A DNA stretch of 64,000 nucleotides from Streptomyces alfalfae (GTDB taxonomy: Bacteria; Actinomycetota; Actinomycetes; Streptomycetales; Streptomycetaceae). The position numbers were made by a program, and so were the translations under genes. Position 1 is the first letter of the stretch, and each line of letters opens with the position of its first letter. Where the stretch lies: NCBI RefSeq assembly GCF_004127445.1, contig NZ_QEXM01000049.1, forward strand, positions 1 through 64,000. Direction: 5' to 3'. Positions 1 through 9,283 of this stretch are shown here, in pieces. Below the pieces are notes generated by a model. It made no database searches, was not told the origin of the DNA, and was given only the letters and a program-made list of their open reading frames with translations.

Positions 1-374
1 GCGGGGAAGCAGTCGGCGAGGCGGCGGGTGTCGACGAGGACGACCGCGCCGATCGCGCCGCGGACCAGGTCGTCCCACATGAACCAGAAGCGGTCCTGGC
101 CCGGCGTGCCGAAGAGGTACAGGATCAGGTCCTGGTCCAGGGTGATGCGGCCGAAGTCCATGGCCACCGTCGTGGTGGTCTTGTCCCCGGTGTGGGTGAG
201 GTCGTCGATGCCCGCGGACGCGGACGTCATGACGGCCTCGGTGCGCAGCGGGTTGATCTCAGAGACCGCCCCGACGAACGTGGTCTTGCCCACGCCGAAG
301 CCGCCCGCCACCACGATTTTCGCGCTGGTGGTGGAGCGGGCTGTTGCTCCGCCGCTAGAGCTTGCGAAGTCCAC
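1..374 (-). CDS. cvnD: Conservon small GTPase (CvnD type), 3' end outside window
   Basis: About 124 N-terminal residues of an ATP/GTP-binding protein of the conservon family; family members are roughly 190-200 residues, so the C-terminus lies beyond the window edge. A Walker A motif GGFGVGKTT is at about residues 24-32 and a switch-like FGTPGQDRFWF at about 88-98, as in MglA/Rab-like GTPases. The GTG start at 374 lies inside the DUF742 gene, overlapping its last 20 bases, so the two are translationally coupled. In the S. coelicolor model CvnA-D form a membrane-associated complex resembling eukaryotic G-protein signalling; the role here is inferred from that. Confidence 0.93.
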   Translation of the reverse strand, partial: MDFASSSGGATARSTTSAKIVVAGGFGVGKTTFVGAVSEINPLRTEAVMTSASAGIDDLTHTGDKTTTTVAMDFGRITLDQDLILYLFGTPGQDRFWFMWDDLVRGAIGAVVLVDTRRLADCFP

Positions 375-756
375 TGAGCACCCTTTCGAGCAGTGTCACG
401 TCTGGCTGGCCGCCGGCGGACTCGTCGCCGCCGGGCTGGTGGATGGCGACAAGTCCGGCCTCCGCCAGGTCCGCCACCAGAATCCGGGCGACGCCGAGCG
501 GCATCGAAAGGAGCGCGGAGACCTCGGCCACCGACTTGACCTCACGGCAGAGGTGGCAGATCCGCTGGTGCTCGGGGAGCAGCCCCATCAGCTGCGCCGG
601 GTCGGCCGTGGTGCTCACCAGCGCCTCTATGGCGAGCTGGTAGCGCGGCCGGGTCCGGCCGCCGGTCATCGCATAGGGACGCACCAGCGGCTGGTCGCCT
701 TCCATTCCGTACGAGGCGTCGCCGTACGGGTTGTGAGAGGCGGTGGGCGGGGTCAT
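355..756 (-). CDS. cvnC: DUF742 conservon protein (CvnC type)
   Basis: A complete 133-residue DUF742 protein, third gene of the conservon. It carries the usual VRPYAMTGGRTRP segment near residue 25 and a winged-helix-like region (HLCREVKSVAEVSALLSMP, about 67-85). It begins with ATG, follows the roadblock gene after a gap of about 145 bases and overlaps the GTPase gene downstream. DUF742 proteins are thought to be partners of the GTPase and kinase, but no biochemical activity can be read from the sequence. Confidence 0.93.
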   Translation of the reverse strand: MTPPTASHNPYGDASYGMEGDQPLVRPYAMTGGRTRPRYQLAIEALVSTTADPAQLMGLLPEHQRICHLCREVKSVAEVSALLSMPLGVARILVADLAEAGLVAIHQPGGDESAGGQPDVTLLERVLSGLRKL

Positions 757-902
757 GGATCCTCCGGGCGGGACAGCAGGTCATCTGCGTGTGCCGTCTG
801 ACAGAGCCGGTGGGGGCAGTGTGGCGGCCGGACGGTTGGTCAGTTCGTTCGGACGGTGGGGCGGCCGAAGGGGCAAAGCTTCATGCGTACCGGGCTGCTG
901 TG

Positions 903-1325
903 CTAGTGGAGAAGGCTCCCCTGCAGCTCGGCGCGGAGGTCCGGGGTGAGGACGGCGCCCGCGCGGTCCACGAGCAGCGCCATCTCGTAGCCGACGAGGC
1001 CGATGTCGCACTCGGGGTGGGCGAGCACGGCGAGGGAGGAGCCGTCGGAGACCGACATGATGAAGAGGAACCCCCGCTCCATCTCCACCACGGTCTGCGT
1101 GACGGTGCCGCCCTCGAAGATCCGGGAGGCCCCGGCCGTGAGGGAGGTCAGACCGGAGGCGACCGCGGCGAGCTGGTCGGCCCGGTCGCGCGGAAAGCCT
1201 TCGGACATGGCCAGAAGGAGGCCGTCGGCGGAGACCACGACCGTGTGGGACACCCCGGGGGTGTTGTCCACGAAGTTGGTGATCAACCAGTTCAGATTCT
1301 GTGCCGCCTGGCTCATCGGACTCAA
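903..1325 (-). CDS. cvnB: Roadblock/LC7 domain conservon protein (CvnB type)
   Basis: A 140-residue single-domain Roadblock/LC7 protein (LNWLITNFVDNTPGVSHTVV near the N-terminus, then VSADGLLLAMSEGF). Such proteins are dimeric regulators of MglA-type GTPases, which fits the GTPase two genes downstream. Start choice: a TTG at 1325 follows the kinase stop codon directly and has AGGAG six bases upstream; the ATG at 1316 (MSQAAQ) is the alternative but sits 15 bases from that site. The adjacency to the kinase stop implies coupled translation. Confidence 0.93.
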   Translation of the reverse strand: MSPMSQAAQNLNWLITNFVDNTPGVSHTVVVSADGLLLAMSEGFPRDRADQLAAVASGLTSLTAGASRIFEGGTVTQTVVEMERGFLFIMSVSDGSSLAVLAHPECDIGLVGYEMALLVDRAGAVLTPDLRAELQGSLLH

Positions 1326-4300
1326 CTAACGCTCCTGCTGGTGAGTGGGGCGAGGGAAACTGCCGGTCTGGCCGGTGCCGGCCTGGCGACCCTGCTGGAT
1401 GCCCCGACGGAGATTCGTCAGCCGGCCACGTACCTCTTCAGGGGCACGCGAGACCTGCGGACCTGTGCTTTCCTGCTGCTGCTGGGCCGTGCCCGCGACC
1501 AGATTGGCCCGCGGGACGCGGCGCGGCAGACCGGACGTGGTGACACCGCCCGCGGTGGGCTGCCGCACGCGCTCGGCCTGGCGGCCCAGCTCGTCGTTGG
1601 GGGAAGTGCGCCAGTTGGAGGAGGCGCCGGTTCCCACACCGTTGCCGCTGCCCGCCTCGGGAGCCAGCGCCGGGGCAGGCTCCTGGCCCAGCGGGCGCGA
1701 GGGCAGCGGACGCGAGGGCAGCGGGCGCTGGGGCTGCTGGCCCTGCTGGGGCGACGCCTCGGGGGCCTGCCGGGTCTGCTGCGGCTCCTGGCGCTGGCCG
1801 TGCTGCTGCTCGTGCCGGCCGTGCCGCGGCTCCTGCCGGTGGTCCCGCTGCTGCTGGTGCTGCTGCTCCTGCGCGGCCTGCCGGTCCTGCTGTTGCTGCT
1901 GGAACCAGTTGGTCTCCAGCGTGTCGTACAGCGGGGTCGGTCCGTCGCCCAGACCGGCGTCGGGAGGCAGCGGCGCCTCCAGCTCCGAGGGGAGACCGTG
2001 CTGCGGCTGCTGCTGGTGGTTCTGGTGCGGCTGCCGGTTCTGCGGGTCCTGCTGCTGCGGCGGGTCCTGCTGCTGCGGCTGCTGGGGGAAGCCCTGCTGC
2101 GGCTCGCCCTGGCCCCGACGGGGGGCGGGCGGACGCGGCACGGTGTAGTCGGGCATCTCCCGGTCGCCGCGCCGGGCGGGACCGTTGCCCTGATCCTGCG
2201 GCTGCTGGTGCTGCTGCGGCCGGCCCTGCTGCGGGGCCTGCCGGGCGTCACCCGGATTGCCGAAGACGTCCGAGCGGACGAACTGGCCCGTGGCGTCGGC
2301 GTCCTGCGGCGCCTGGGCGCCGGGCGGCGGCGCGTCGAAGTCCGGGCGGGCGAACTCCGCGGTGGAGCCCGGACCCTGCCGGTCGTCGGCGGGCAGCGAG
2401 GGCTGCGGGTACTGCCCGGTCGCCTCGTGCTCCTCGTGGCCGCGCGGGGTGTCGAAGGGCTCGCGCGCCGTCTGCGGCCGCGCGTTCTCGTCGCTCCAGC
2501 TGGGCACGCGGGGCTGCGGGTCGCCGCCGGGCAGCTCGGCGCGGGGGCCGCCGCCACGGGGCGGCAGCTGCGGCCGACGCCCCTGGTCGCCGGCGTCGCC
2601 CTGCGGGTTCATGGCGTTCGTACGCTGCTGGGGGACCGGCGGCTGCTGTGCCCCGCCGCGGTTGCCCTGCGGCGCCTGCGGCTGCCGTCCCGCGGGAGCG
2701 CCCGACGGACGTTGCTGGCCCGCGTCCCTGGAGGGCAGCGCGGCCCGCGGGCCGGAACCCGGGACCTGCTGCCGCGGACCACCGGCGCCCGCGCCGGGCC
2801 GGCCGGGAGCACCCGCGCCGGGGCCGCCGGGGCCACCGGGGCCCTGGCCGAGCGCGGGACCGCCGCGGCCCGGACCACCGGCGGAGCCGGGACCCTGGCC
2901 GAGGGCCGGGTTGGCGTTGCCCGCGCCGACACCGCGGCGCGCGGCGGCGGCGCCGGCCGCGGCCTGGGCGGCGGCGGGGCCGCCGGTCACGCCGGGGCCA
3001 CCGGGCTTGCCGGGAACCTTCTTGCCGCCCTGGGCGACGTCGACGGGCAGCATGACCAGCGCGGTCGTACCACCGGAGTCGGACGGGCGGAGCTGGATGC
3101 GGATGCCGTGGCGCTGTGAGAGGCGGCCGACCACGAACAGACCCATGCGGCGGGAGACGGAGACGTCCACGGTCGGCGGCGACGCGAGCCGCTCGTTGAT
3201 CGCGGCGAGGTCCTCGGGGGAGAGGCCGATGCCGGTGTCGTGGATCTCGATCAGCACGCGGCCGTCGGGCAGCGCGTGGCCGGTGACCTTCACCTTGGTC
3301 TGCGGCGAGGAGAACGACGTCGCGTTCTCCAGCAGCTCGGCGAGGAGGTGCACGAGGTCGTTGACGACGCGTCCCGCGACCTCGGTCGAGGGGACCGCGG
3401 AGAGCTCGATGCGCTCGTACTGCTCCACCTCGGACGCGGCGGCGCGCAGCACGTCGACGAGCGGGACGGGCCGCGTCCAGCGGCGGCCCGGCTCCTCACC
3501 GGCGAGGACGAGGAGGTTCTCGCCGTTACGGCGCATGCGGGTCGCGAGGTGGTCGAGCTTGAACAGCGAGGAGAGCTGGTCGGGGTCGGCCTCGCGGGAC
3601 TCCAGCTCGGAGATGAGCGAGAGCTGGCGCTGGATGAGGCCCTGGGAGCGCCGCGAGAGGTTGGTGAACATCGCGTTGACGTTGCCCCGGAGGAGGGCCT
3701 GCTCGGCGGCGAGGCGGACGGCCTCGCGGTGCACGTCGTCGAAGGCCGCGGCCACCTGGCCGATCTCGTCCCTGGAGTGCACACCGACGGACTCGACGGA
3801 GGTGTCGACGTCCTGCGGGTCGGACTCGGAGAGCTGCTTGACCAGCTCGGGCAGGCGGTCCTGGGCGACCTTGGTGGCGGTGTCCTGGAGGCGGCGCAGC
3901 GAGCGGATCATGGACCGGGCGACGACGAAGGCGCCGACGAGCGAGACGCCGAGCACGAGCAGGATCAGCGCACCGTTGAGGATGGCCGACTGCTCCGACT
4001 CGTTGCGCAGCTCGCGGGCCTTCTGCTCCATCTCGCCGAGCAGCGTGAGCTCGATCTTCGCCATGGCGTCGATCTTGGTCGTGTCGGTGTCGATCCAGTC
4101 CTTGTAGGACCGCTTGTCCTGGAGCTTGATGCCGCCTTCCTGTTCGAGCACGCGCTTGGCGTACTCGTTGGCGGACTTGATGGCGACGTTGCCGCCGTCG
4201 ATGGGCTCGGTCAGCTCGTCGGGGTTACCGGCGTAGATCTTGCTGAACGAGACCAGCTCCGAGCGCTCCTTCGAGTTGGCGCTGAGGCCGAAGGTGCGGT

Positions 4301-5210
4301 CCGTCTCGGACATCTTGCCGTACTCGCTGTCGTTCGCGGGCAGCGCGGCGGCGATGATCGCGCGCTGCACCGACGCGTACTCCTTGGCCGAGGAGAACGC
4401 GGCCAGGGCGCGGGTGCGCTGGATCATCTCGGGGTTGGACGTGGCCTGCGCCATGTCCTGCGACAGCGCGAGGAGCTGCTCCACGAGCTGGCTGTAGGCC
4501 TCGACCGTCTGCGAGGTCGACTTCTTGTCCTTGTACGCCTTCTTGCGGACGTCGTTGATGCCCTGCAGCTGCTGGGTGATCTGGACGGCGCTGTGGCGGA
4601 CGCCGAGGAGGCCGTTCTCGCCGTCGGAGTCGTTCAGGTTCTGGGTGCCGCGCAGGAAGTCCCGGTAGACCCGGTCGGTCTTCTCGCGGGCGCCCTTGAC
4701 CGTGTAGTCCGTGGCGCTCGCGCCGTGGGCGAGGGGACCCGCCGACTTGTCGCGCTCCTCCTGGAGGGCCGCGGCGAGCGCGGTCGCCTGCTTGGTCATG
4801 TCGGTCAGCAGCTTCATGTTGTCGAGCTGCTGGATCTCGTCCAGGGACGAGTTGATGCGGAGCCCGCCCAGCGTGGTCGCGGTGATCACGGGGAGCGCGA
4901 GCAGCGAGACCAGGCGGGTGGAGATGCGCCAGTTGCGCAGGGCTATTCGCGCGCCGGGGCCGCTGGGCGCCTTGGCGCCGGACGAGCCCTTGCCCTTGCC
5001 GTCCTTGGCGGGGGGAGCCGCCGGACCGCCGCCTGTCACGCCCTGGCGCGCGGCTGCGTGGCCGCCGTCGCCGGGCATGCCGGGGCCGGGGTTCTGGGCG
5101 TGCTGGGGCGAGGAGCCGCGGTCGTTGCCGCCACGCTCCGGCTCCGCCGCGGCTTCCCCTCGGCCGGCCTGGGGAGACCCCTTGCCATCCCTCTTGAAAC
5201 GTCCCTGCAC
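1326..5210 (-). CDS. cvnA: Nitrate/nitrite-sensing-domain histidine kinase (CvnA type)
   Basis: A 1294-residue membrane sensor kinase heading the conservon. Order: basic N-terminus, membrane segment near residue 97, extracellular NIT-type sensor, second membrane segment near 413, HAMP, a helical segment with KLDHLATRMRR near 548 in the phosphoacceptor position, then an HATPase_c domain with LLAELLENATSF near 622 and DTGIGL near 655. From about residue 737 to the end (some 550 residues) the chain is low-complexity Gly/Pro then Gln-rich, probably disordered. The frame stays open to 5471, but GTG at 5210 (VQGRFKRDG) matches my memory of family starts. No response regulator is adjacent, normal for conservons. 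Confidence 0.92.
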   Translation of the reverse strand: MQGRFKRDGKGSPQAGRGEAAAEPERGGNDRGSSPQHAQNPGPGMPGDGGHAAARQGVTGGGPAAPPAKDGKGKGSSGAKAPSGPGARIALRNWRISTRLVSLLALPVITATTLGGLRINSSLDEIQQLDNMKLLTDMTKQATALAAALQEERDKSAGPLAHGASATDYTVKGAREKTDRVYRDFLRGTQNLNDSDGENGLLGVRHSAVQITQQLQGINDVRKKAYKDKKSTSQTVEAYSQLVEQLLALSQDMAQATSNPEMIQRTRALAAFSSAKEYASVQRAIIAAALPANDSEYGKMSETDRTFGLSANSKERSELVSFSKIYAGNPDELTEPIDGGNVAIKSANEYAKRVLEQEGGIKLQDKRSYKDWIDTDTTKIDAMAKIELTLLGEMEQKARELRNESEQSAILNGALILLVLGVSLVGAFVVARSMIRSLRRLQDTATKVAQDRLPELVKQLSESDPQDVDTSVESVGVHSRDEIGQVAAAFDDVHREAVRLAAEQALLRGNVNAMFTNLSRRSQGLIQRQLSLISELESREADPDQLSSLFKLDHLATRMRRNGENLLVLAGEEPGRRWTRPVPLVDVLRAAASEVEQYERIELSAVPSTEVAGRVVNDLVHLLAELLENATSFSSPQTKVKVTGHALPDGRVLIEIHDTGIGLSPEDLAAINERLASPPTVDVSVSRRMGLFVVGRLSQRHGIRIQLRPSDSGGTTALVMLPVDVAQGGKKVPGKPGGPGVTGGPAAAQAAAGAAAARRGVGAGNANPALGQGPGSAGGPGRGGPALGQGPGGPGGPGAGAPGRPGAGAGGPRQQVPGSGPRAALPSRDAGQQRPSGAPAGRQPQAPQGNRGGAQQPPVPQQRTNAMNPQGDAGDQGRRPQLPPRGGGPRAELPGGDPQPRVPSWSDENARPQTAREPFDTPRGHEEHEATGQYPQPSLPADDRQGPGSTAEFARPDFDAPPPGAQAPQDADATGQFVRSDVFGNPGDARQAPQQGRPQQHQQPQDQGNGPARRGDREMPDYTVPRPPAPRRGQGEPQQGFPQQPQQQDPPQQQDPQNRQPHQNHQQQPQHGLPSELEAPLPPDAGLGDGPTPLYDTLETNWFQQQQQDRQAAQEQQHQQQRDHRQEPRHGRHEQQHGQRQEPQQTRQAPEASPQQGQQPQRPLPSRPLPSRPLGQEPAPALAPEAGSGNGVGTGASSNWRTSPNDELGRQAERVRQPTAGGVTTSGLPRRVPRANLVAGTAQQQQESTGPQVSRAPEEVRGRLTNLRRGIQQGRQAGTGQTGSFPRPTHQQER

Positions 5211-5784
5211 TAGCGTCGCAACCTCTGGACCAGGCGTCCTGCCGCATGACGGCGGGACGGTGTCGGCGTCGTGGGGCGTGAAACGCCCCATGGGTGGTCG
5301 TGAGTGACCGGCGCTGCTTCCCCCTCCCGCCGCCACTCGGCGCTGCGTTGCGCCCTTGCGCGCCGGTTCGATCCCGCGGCGGTCCCGGGAATTCCAGCAC
5401 AGTGCAGGATCTCCAACAAGGCCCGTGTGCCGCGCCTCGACCGGGGTGACGCGGCGTGAGTGGGGGGTCACGAGACGTAGAAAGTGATCTAGAGGAAAAC
5501 GGACCTATCGCCACGTAGTTCCTGCGGGGAGGGGGTGTCCCAGTCTTCATGATCAGGAGCGGAATGGTGGCTTCAGTGGCACAATGTCCGTTTCCGGGAG
5601 GGTGGCGATGGGTGCGAATTGACCCTTTTGCCTACCCTCTCGTGAGCAAACTCACATGAAGATCATGGCGTCTTCCTGACTTTGGCCGGGAATTGGATGT
5701 TTAGCCTGACGCTTTACAGGGATGGCGAATCCGACAACACGCGTCCGTCACGAGGCGCCTCAACCGACAAGGTCCGAACAGCAG
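5211..5784. other. Intergenic region between the divergent conservon and a small ORF
   Basis: No confident gene is seen in these 570 bases, although the kinase frame stays open to 5471. The stretch 5500-5720 is AT-richer than its surroundings and should hold the divergent promoters. A perfect GTGAG-CAAA-CTCAC inverted repeat occupies 5642-5655 and could be an operator; an ATG at 5722 is in frame with the small ORF downstream but lacks a ribosome site. Confidence 0.5.
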
Positions 5785-5985
5785 ATGAAGACTGTGCACT
5801 CGACGATGTTCCGAAACATAGCCAACCCGCGCCGCACCACGCTCGCGCACCTCAAGGACGCCGACGGCGTCCAGGCGGCGCCGGAGCAGCCGCAGCACGC
5901 AGTCGAACTGCCGACCCAGACGGCCAACCCGAAGCGCACGGTCCTGATGGTCGCCCCGGAGACCCCGACCCCGTCGGCGGCCTGA
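5785..5985 (+). CDS. Small protein of unknown function with duplicated NP(R/K)RT motif
   Basis: I do not recognise a family. The ORF from ATG 5785 encodes 66 residues; the frame is open from ATG 5722 (87 residues). Neither start has a strong ribosome site and ATG 5806 is also possible. The protein contains a repeated motif, NPRRTTLAHL near residue 13 and NPKRTVLMVA near 48, separated by an acidic and Gln-rich spacer, and ends in a Pro/Thr/Ala tail. It has no Cys, signal peptide or membrane segment. It is transcribed divergently from the conservon kinase. Codon use is normal for the genome, so it is probably real, but a peptide-precursor role would be pure guesswork. Confidence 0.55.
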   Translation: MKTVHSTMFRNIANPRRTTLAHLKDADGVQAAPEQPQHAVELPTQTANPKRTVLMVAPETPTPSAA

Positions 5986-6202
5986 ACCACCTGAGCGCCG
6001 GGCCGGAGTGGTGAGCCCGTCCGGCGTTCGAGGACGAGCCGTGAGGCGGCGACGAGCGTCGGCGGAGCCGCGGGGCACGGCCGCGAAGCCGAGGGGCGCC
6101 GGGGCAGGGCCGAGGCGCACCCCGGGGCGAGGTCGTCAGCGGGCCGCAGGCCACCGCGTTAGCCTGGGTCGTCAGACTTCACCCACCTCAAGAGGCTAGA
6201 GC

Positions 6203-7000
6203 GTGCGCATCGCCAGGTTCTCCATCGACGGCAATGTCGGTTACGGCGCGGTCGAGGGGGAGAGCGCCCCCGGCAAGGAGGGCGAGCTCGTCCTCGACAT
6301 CATCAAGGGCATCCCGTACGCCGACTTCGAGCTGTCCGGCACCAAGGTCCCGCTGAGCAAGGTCCGCCTGCTGCCGCCGGTGCTCCCGAACAAGATCGTG
6401 GCCTACGGCCGCAACTACGCGGAGCACGCGGCGGAGCTCGGCAACGAAGTGCCCGACGCGCCCTTCGCCTTCCTCAAGCCGTCCACCTCGCTGGTCGGCT
6501 CCGGCGACGCCATCACGTACCCCTCCTTCTCCGAGGAGCTGCACCACGAGGCCGAGCTGGCCGTGGTCATCGGCCGCATGTGCCGGGAGGTCCCGCGCGA
6601 GCGGGTCAAGGACGTGATCTTCGGCTACACCTGCGCGAACGACGTCACCGCACGCGACGTGCAGCGCCGCGAGAAGCAGTGGGCCCGCGCCAAGGGCTTC
6701 GACAGCGCGTGCCCGCTCGGCCCCTGGGTGGAGACCGGGCTGGACCTGGCCGCCGCGAGCGACCTCACGGTCCAGTGCACGGTCAACGGCCGGCAGCGGC
6801 AGCTCGGCCGCACCAGCGAGATGATCCACTCCATCGAGGATCTGATCGTGAACATCTCCGAGGCCATGACGCTGCTCCCCGGCGACGTCATCCTCACGGG
6901 CACCCCGGCAGGGGTCGGCCCCCTGAACGTCGGCGACGAGGTCGCCGTCACCATCGAAGGCATCGGCACTCTCACCAACAAGGTGATCAAGCGTGGCTAA
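6203..7000 (+). CDS. Fumarylacetoacetate hydrolase-family protein
   Basis: A 265-residue protein of the FAH fold, usually Mg-dependent C-C bond hydrolases or decarboxylases acting on acylpyruvates or ring-cleavage products. The metal-binding acidic cluster is visible in HHEAELAVVIG (near residue 115) and the conserved C-terminal TGTPAGVGPLNVGDEV (about 233-248). The short N-terminal domain before KIVAYGRNYAEHA is typical of the single-domain branch. GTG start at 6203 follows AGAGG. It overlaps gltX by eight bases, so the pair is cotranscribed; the substrate cannot be told. Confidence 0.93.
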   Translation: MRIARFSIDGNVGYGAVEGESAPGKEGELVLDIIKGIPYADFELSGTKVPLSKVRLLPPVLPNKIVAYGRNYAEHAAELGNEVPDAPFAFLKPSTSLVGSGDAITYPSFSEELHHEAELAVVIGRMCREVPRERVKDVIFGYTCANDVTARDVQRREKQWARAKGFDSACPLGPWVETGLDLAAASDLTVQCTVNGRQRQLGRTSEMIHSIEDLIVNISEAMTLLPGDVILTGTPAGVGPLNVGDEVAVTIEGIGTLTNKVIKRG

Positions 7001-8471
7001 CGCGACCACAGTCCGCGTACGTTTCTGTCCGTCCCCGACTGGCAACCCCCACGTGGGCCTGGTCCGCACCGCCCTGTTCAACTGGGCCTACGCCCGGCAC
7101 AACGAGGGCACCCTGGTCTTCCGCATCGAGGACACCGACGCGGCCCGCGACTCGGAGGAGTCGTACGAGCAGCTCCTGGACTCGATGCGCTGGCTGGGCT
7201 TCGACTGGGACGAGGGCCCCGAGGTCGGCGGCCCCCACGCGCCCTACCGCCAGTCGCAGCGCATGGACGTCTACGCGGACGTGGCGCGGAAGCTCCTGGA
7301 CGGCGGCTACGCCTACCCGTGCTACTGCACCACCGAGGAGCTCGACGCCCGCCGCGAGGCCGCCCGCGCCGCCGGCAGGCCGTCCGGCTACGACGGCCAC
7401 TGCCGCGACCTCACCGACGAGCAGAAGCAGGCCTACGAGGCCGAGGGCCGCAGCCACATCGTCCGCTTCCGGATGCCCGACGAGGCCACCACCTTCACCG
7501 ACCTGGTCCGCGGCGAGATCACCGTCCAGGCCGAGAACGTCACCGACTACGGCATCGTGCGTGCCAACGGCGCCCCGCTGTACACGCTGGTCAACCCGGT
7601 CGACGACGCCCTGATGGAGATCACCCACGTCCTGCGCGGCGAGGACCTGCTCTCCTCCACGCCCCGGCAGATCGCCCTCTACAAGGCGCTGATCGAGCTG
7701 GGCGTCGCGCAGACGATCCCCGAGTTCGGCCACCTGCCGTACGTCATGGGCGAGGGCAACAAGAAGCTCTCCAAGCGTGACCCGCAGGCGTCCCTGAACC
7801 TCTACCGCGAGCGCGGCTTCCTGCCCGAGGGCCTGCTGAACTACCTGTCCCTCCTGGGCTGGTCGTTCTCCGCCGACCAGGACGTGTTCACGATCCCGGA
7901 GATGGTCGGCAAGTTCGACCTCGCGGACGTGAACGCCAACCCGGCCCGCTTCGACCTGAAGAAGGCCGAGGCGATCAACGCCGACCACATCCGCATGCTG
8001 GACGTGAAGGCCTTCGCCGAGGCCTGCGAGCCCTGGCTGCGGGCCCCGCACGCCAACTGGGCGCCCGAGGAGTTCGACGAGGCCGCCTGGCAGGCCATCG
8101 CGCCGCACGCGCAGACCCGCCTGAAGGTCCTCTCCGAGATCACGGCCAACGTCGACTTCCTGTTCCGCGCGGAGCCGGTCTTCGACGAGCCGTCCTGGAC
8201 GAAGGCCATGAAGGAGGGCTCCGACGCCCTGCTGCGCACGGCCCGCGCCAAGCTGGAGGCGGCCGACTGGAGCTCCCCGGAGTCCCTCAAGGACGCCGTC
8301 CTCGCGGCCGGTGAGGAGCACGGCCTCAAGCTCGGCAAGGCCCAGGCCCCGGTCCGCGTCGCCGTCACCGGCCGCACGGTCGGCCTGCCCCTCTTCGAGT
8401 CCCTGGAGATCCTGGGCAAGGACAAGGCCCTGGCCCGCATCGACGCCGCCCTGGCGAAGCTGACCGAGTAG
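6993..8471 (+). CDS. gltX: Glutamyl-tRNA synthetase
   Basis: A 492-residue class I aminoacyl-tRNA synthetase that charges tRNA-Glu in the cytoplasm. The HIGH-type signature is PTGNPHVG at about residues 15-22 and the KMSKS-type loop is KKLSKR near 257-262; the C-terminal half is the helical anticodon-binding region. The GTG start lies inside the end of the FAH gene. Three tRNA-Glu genes follow within 1.5 kb, a sensible neighbourhood. A strong hairpin after the stop ends the transcript. Actinobacteria often charge tRNA-Gln through Glu-tRNA-Gln and GatCAB, so this enzyme may be non-discriminating; that is inference. Confidence 0.97.
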   Translation: MANATTVRVRFCPSPTGNPHVGLVRTALFNWAYARHNEGTLVFRIEDTDAARDSEESYEQLLDSMRWLGFDWDEGPEVGGPHAPYRQSQRMDVYADVARKLLDGGYAYPCYCTTEELDARREAARAAGRPSGYDGHCRDLTDEQKQAYEAEGRSHIVRFRMPDEATTFTDLVRGEITVQAENVTDYGIVRANGAPLYTLVNPVDDALMEITHVLRGEDLLSSTPRQIALYKALIELGVAQTIPEFGHLPYVMGEGNKKLSKRDPQASLNLYRERGFLPEGLLNYLSLLGWSFSADQDVFTIPEMVGKFDLADVNANPARFDLKKAEAINADHIRMLDVKAFAEACEPWLRAPHANWAPEEFDEAAWQAIAPHAQTRLKVLSEITANVDFLFRAEPVFDEPSWTKAMKEGSDALLRTARAKLEAADWSSPESLKDAVLAAGEEHGLKLGKAQAPVRVAVTGRTVGLPLFESLEILGKDKALARIDAALAKLTE

Positions 8472-8501
8472 GCGGCGGGCGGCTCGACCGCGCGTACGAA
8501 C

Positions 8502-8540
8502 CGAAGGACCCGGAAGCCGTCACGGCTCCCGGGTCCTTCG
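8502..8540 (+). terminator. Hairpin terminator after gltX
   Basis: A 12-bp perfect stem (8502-8513 with 8529-8540) continues inward as AGCCG/CGGCT around a three-base loop. It lies 30 bases past the gltX stop and just before the HAD gene. There is no clear T tract, which is common in Streptomyces terminators. Confidence 0.7.
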
Positions 8541-8554
8541 CATACGGTCGGAAC

Positions 8555-9283
8555 ATGCCGATCAGAGCCGTGGTCTGGGACATCGACGACACCCTCTTCG
8601 ACTACGCGCGCGCCGACGCCACCGGGATGCACGCCCACCTCGCCGCCGAGGGCCTCCTTGAGCGGTACGGGTCGGCCCGGCTCGCCCTCGCGCGGTGGAA
8701 GGAGCTGACCGAGCTGCACTGGGCCCGCTTCAGCGCCGGGGGAGTCACCTTCGAGCAGCAGCGGCGCGACCGGGTGCGGGACTTCCTCGATGCCCCCGGC
8801 CTCGCCGACCCCGACGTCGACGCCTGGTTCGCGCGCTACGTCGGGCACTACGAATCGGCCTGGGCCCTCTTCCCCGACACCGTGCCCGCCCTGGACGCCC
8901 TCGCCGACGGCTACCGCCACGCGGTGCTCTCCAACTCCGCCCTGGCCGTCCAGGACCGCAAGCTGCGCGTCCTCGGCGTGCGCGAGCGGTTCGAGGCCGT
9001 GCTGTGCGCCGCCGACCTCGGCGTCTCCAAGCCGGCCGCCGAGGCCTTCCTCGCGGCCTGCACGCACCTGGGCCTCGCGCCCGAGGAGATCGCCTACGTC
9101 GGCGACCAGCCCGAGATCGACGCCAGGGGCGCCAGGGACGCGGGACTCCTCGGCGTCTGGCTCGACCGCGCCGGCACGGCGGGCGACGGCCCGCCGGGCG
9201 TGCACCGCATCAGAGACCTCTCCGAGCTGCCCGCGCTGCTGCGTGCGGATACCCGTTTTGGAGCGCCGTCCACCTTCGGGTAA
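8555..9283 (+). CDS. HAD-superfamily hydrolase
   Basis: A 242-residue haloacid dehalogenase-type phosphatase. Motif I is WDIDDT at residues 8-13 (nucleophile Asp9, acid/base Asp11), motif II is LSNS near 124, motif III is the Lys of GVSKPAA near 158 and motif IV is YVGDQPEIDARGA near 182. The helical cap between motifs I and II puts it in subfamily IA, like phosphoglycolate phosphatase or haloacid dehalogenase. Its natural substrate cannot be inferred. It has its own segment between the gltX terminator and the tRNA operon, whose probable promoter overlaps this stop codon. Confidence 0.92.
   Translation: MPIRAVVWDIDDTLFDYARADATGMHAHLAAEGLLERYGSARLALARWKELTELHWARFSAGGVTFEQQRRDRVRDFLDAPGLADPDVDAWFARYVGHYESAWALFPDTVPALDALADGYRHAVLSNSALAVQDRKLRVLGVRERFEAVLCAADLGVSKPAAEAFLAACTHLGLAPEEIAYVGDQPEIDARGARDAGLLGVWLDRAGTAGDGPPGVHRIRDLSELPALLRADTRFGAPSTFG

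Noticed and set aside
789..3119. A 776-residue plus-strand open frame opposite the conservon kinase
   Set aside because: It is low-complexity Leu/Arg/Gly translation of the antisense strand of a kinase tail, with no ribosome site or domain; a GC-bias shadow.
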